Shown: positions 63,972-64,000 of the stretch, one piece after another | Position numbering within the stretch: position 1 is the first letter of the stretch | Layout: the number at the start of each line of letters is the position of its first letter | Source of the DNA: Bacillus kwashiorkori | GTDB lineage: Bacteria > Bacillota > Bacilli > Bacillales > Caldibacillaceae | Length of the DNA stretch: 64,000 nt | Direction of reading: 5' to 3' | Assembly: GCF_001375515.1 (NCBI RefSeq) | Contig: NZ_CTDX01000016.1 | Location: 532,942 to 596,941 of the forward strand | Notes under the pieces: model-generated | What the model was told of the DNA's origin: nothing | The model's database searches: none | Seen by the model: the letters and a program-made list of their open reading frames with translations, nothing else | Position numbers and translations under genes: made by a program

Positions 63972-64000
63972 TCGGATTAAAAATTGCAAAATAATCTTTC

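Overview
The window is low-G+C Firmicute chromosome from an endospore-forming member of the Bacillaceae. The evidence is sporulation genes (dacB-spmA-spmB, spoIVA, sleB-ypeB, ypjB, a YIEGIA protein), a menaquinone-based cytochrome bc complex, bacillithiol genes, strong Shine-Dalgarno sites with about a dozen TTG starts, and a gene order that follows the Bacillus subtilis ypuI-to-aspB segment nearly gene for gene. Proteins diverge enough from B. subtilis that this is another genus or a distant species; I cannot name it. No rRNA, tRNA, prophage, insertion sequence or CRISPR array was seen.

Layout. 1-13 kb: tail of an unrecognised gene, the spore-cortex set dacB-spmA-spmB, rluB, cytochrome c maturation and redox control (resABC, resDE), and the ECF sigma factor pair sigX-rsiX. 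Between resC and resD lies a G+C-rich cluster of interspersed repeats. 13-24 kb: FMN riboswitch with ribU, ferredoxin, ypbB-recS-ypbD-ypbE-ypbF, a CBS protein, mecB, gudB, bdr, ansA (minus strand), prsW. 24-36 kb: germination genes sleB-ypeB, c-di-GMP receptor motI, cmk-plsC-ypfD, yphA, YIEGIA and its small partner, der, gpsA, yphE, yphF. 36-43 kb: spoIVA, hbs, folE-mtrB, heptaprenyl-diphosphate synthase and menG, ndk. 43-50 kb: cheR and the shikimate genes aroF-aroB-aroA, a degenerate amidohydrolase-like gene, ypiA, ypiB. 50-58 kb: ypiF-qcrABC, ypjA, ypjB, a zinc peptidase, ypjC, ypjD-dapB. 58-64 kb: mgsA, bshA-cca-birA, ypmA-ypmB-aspB.

Themes. Respiration is the strongest: ResABC matures c-type cytochromes, HepST and MenG make menaquinone, QcrABC uses both, and ResDE is the expected regulator; ResD-like sites can be read upstream of resA and ypiF-qcrABC. 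Compared with B. subtilis the backbone has lost or moved defined blocks (trp-hisC-tyrA after aroB, bshB1 after mgsA, panBCD-dinG after birA) and gained single genes (CBS-ACT protein, plsC, YugP-like peptidase, amidohydrolase-like protein).

Most of the window is conserved housekeeping and sporulation backbone, and I see no clear new multi-gene system. The best leads are non-coding: a repeat family whose copies show compensatory pairing changes, a short T-box-like leader before der, and a perfect 31-bp palindrome before ypjA.
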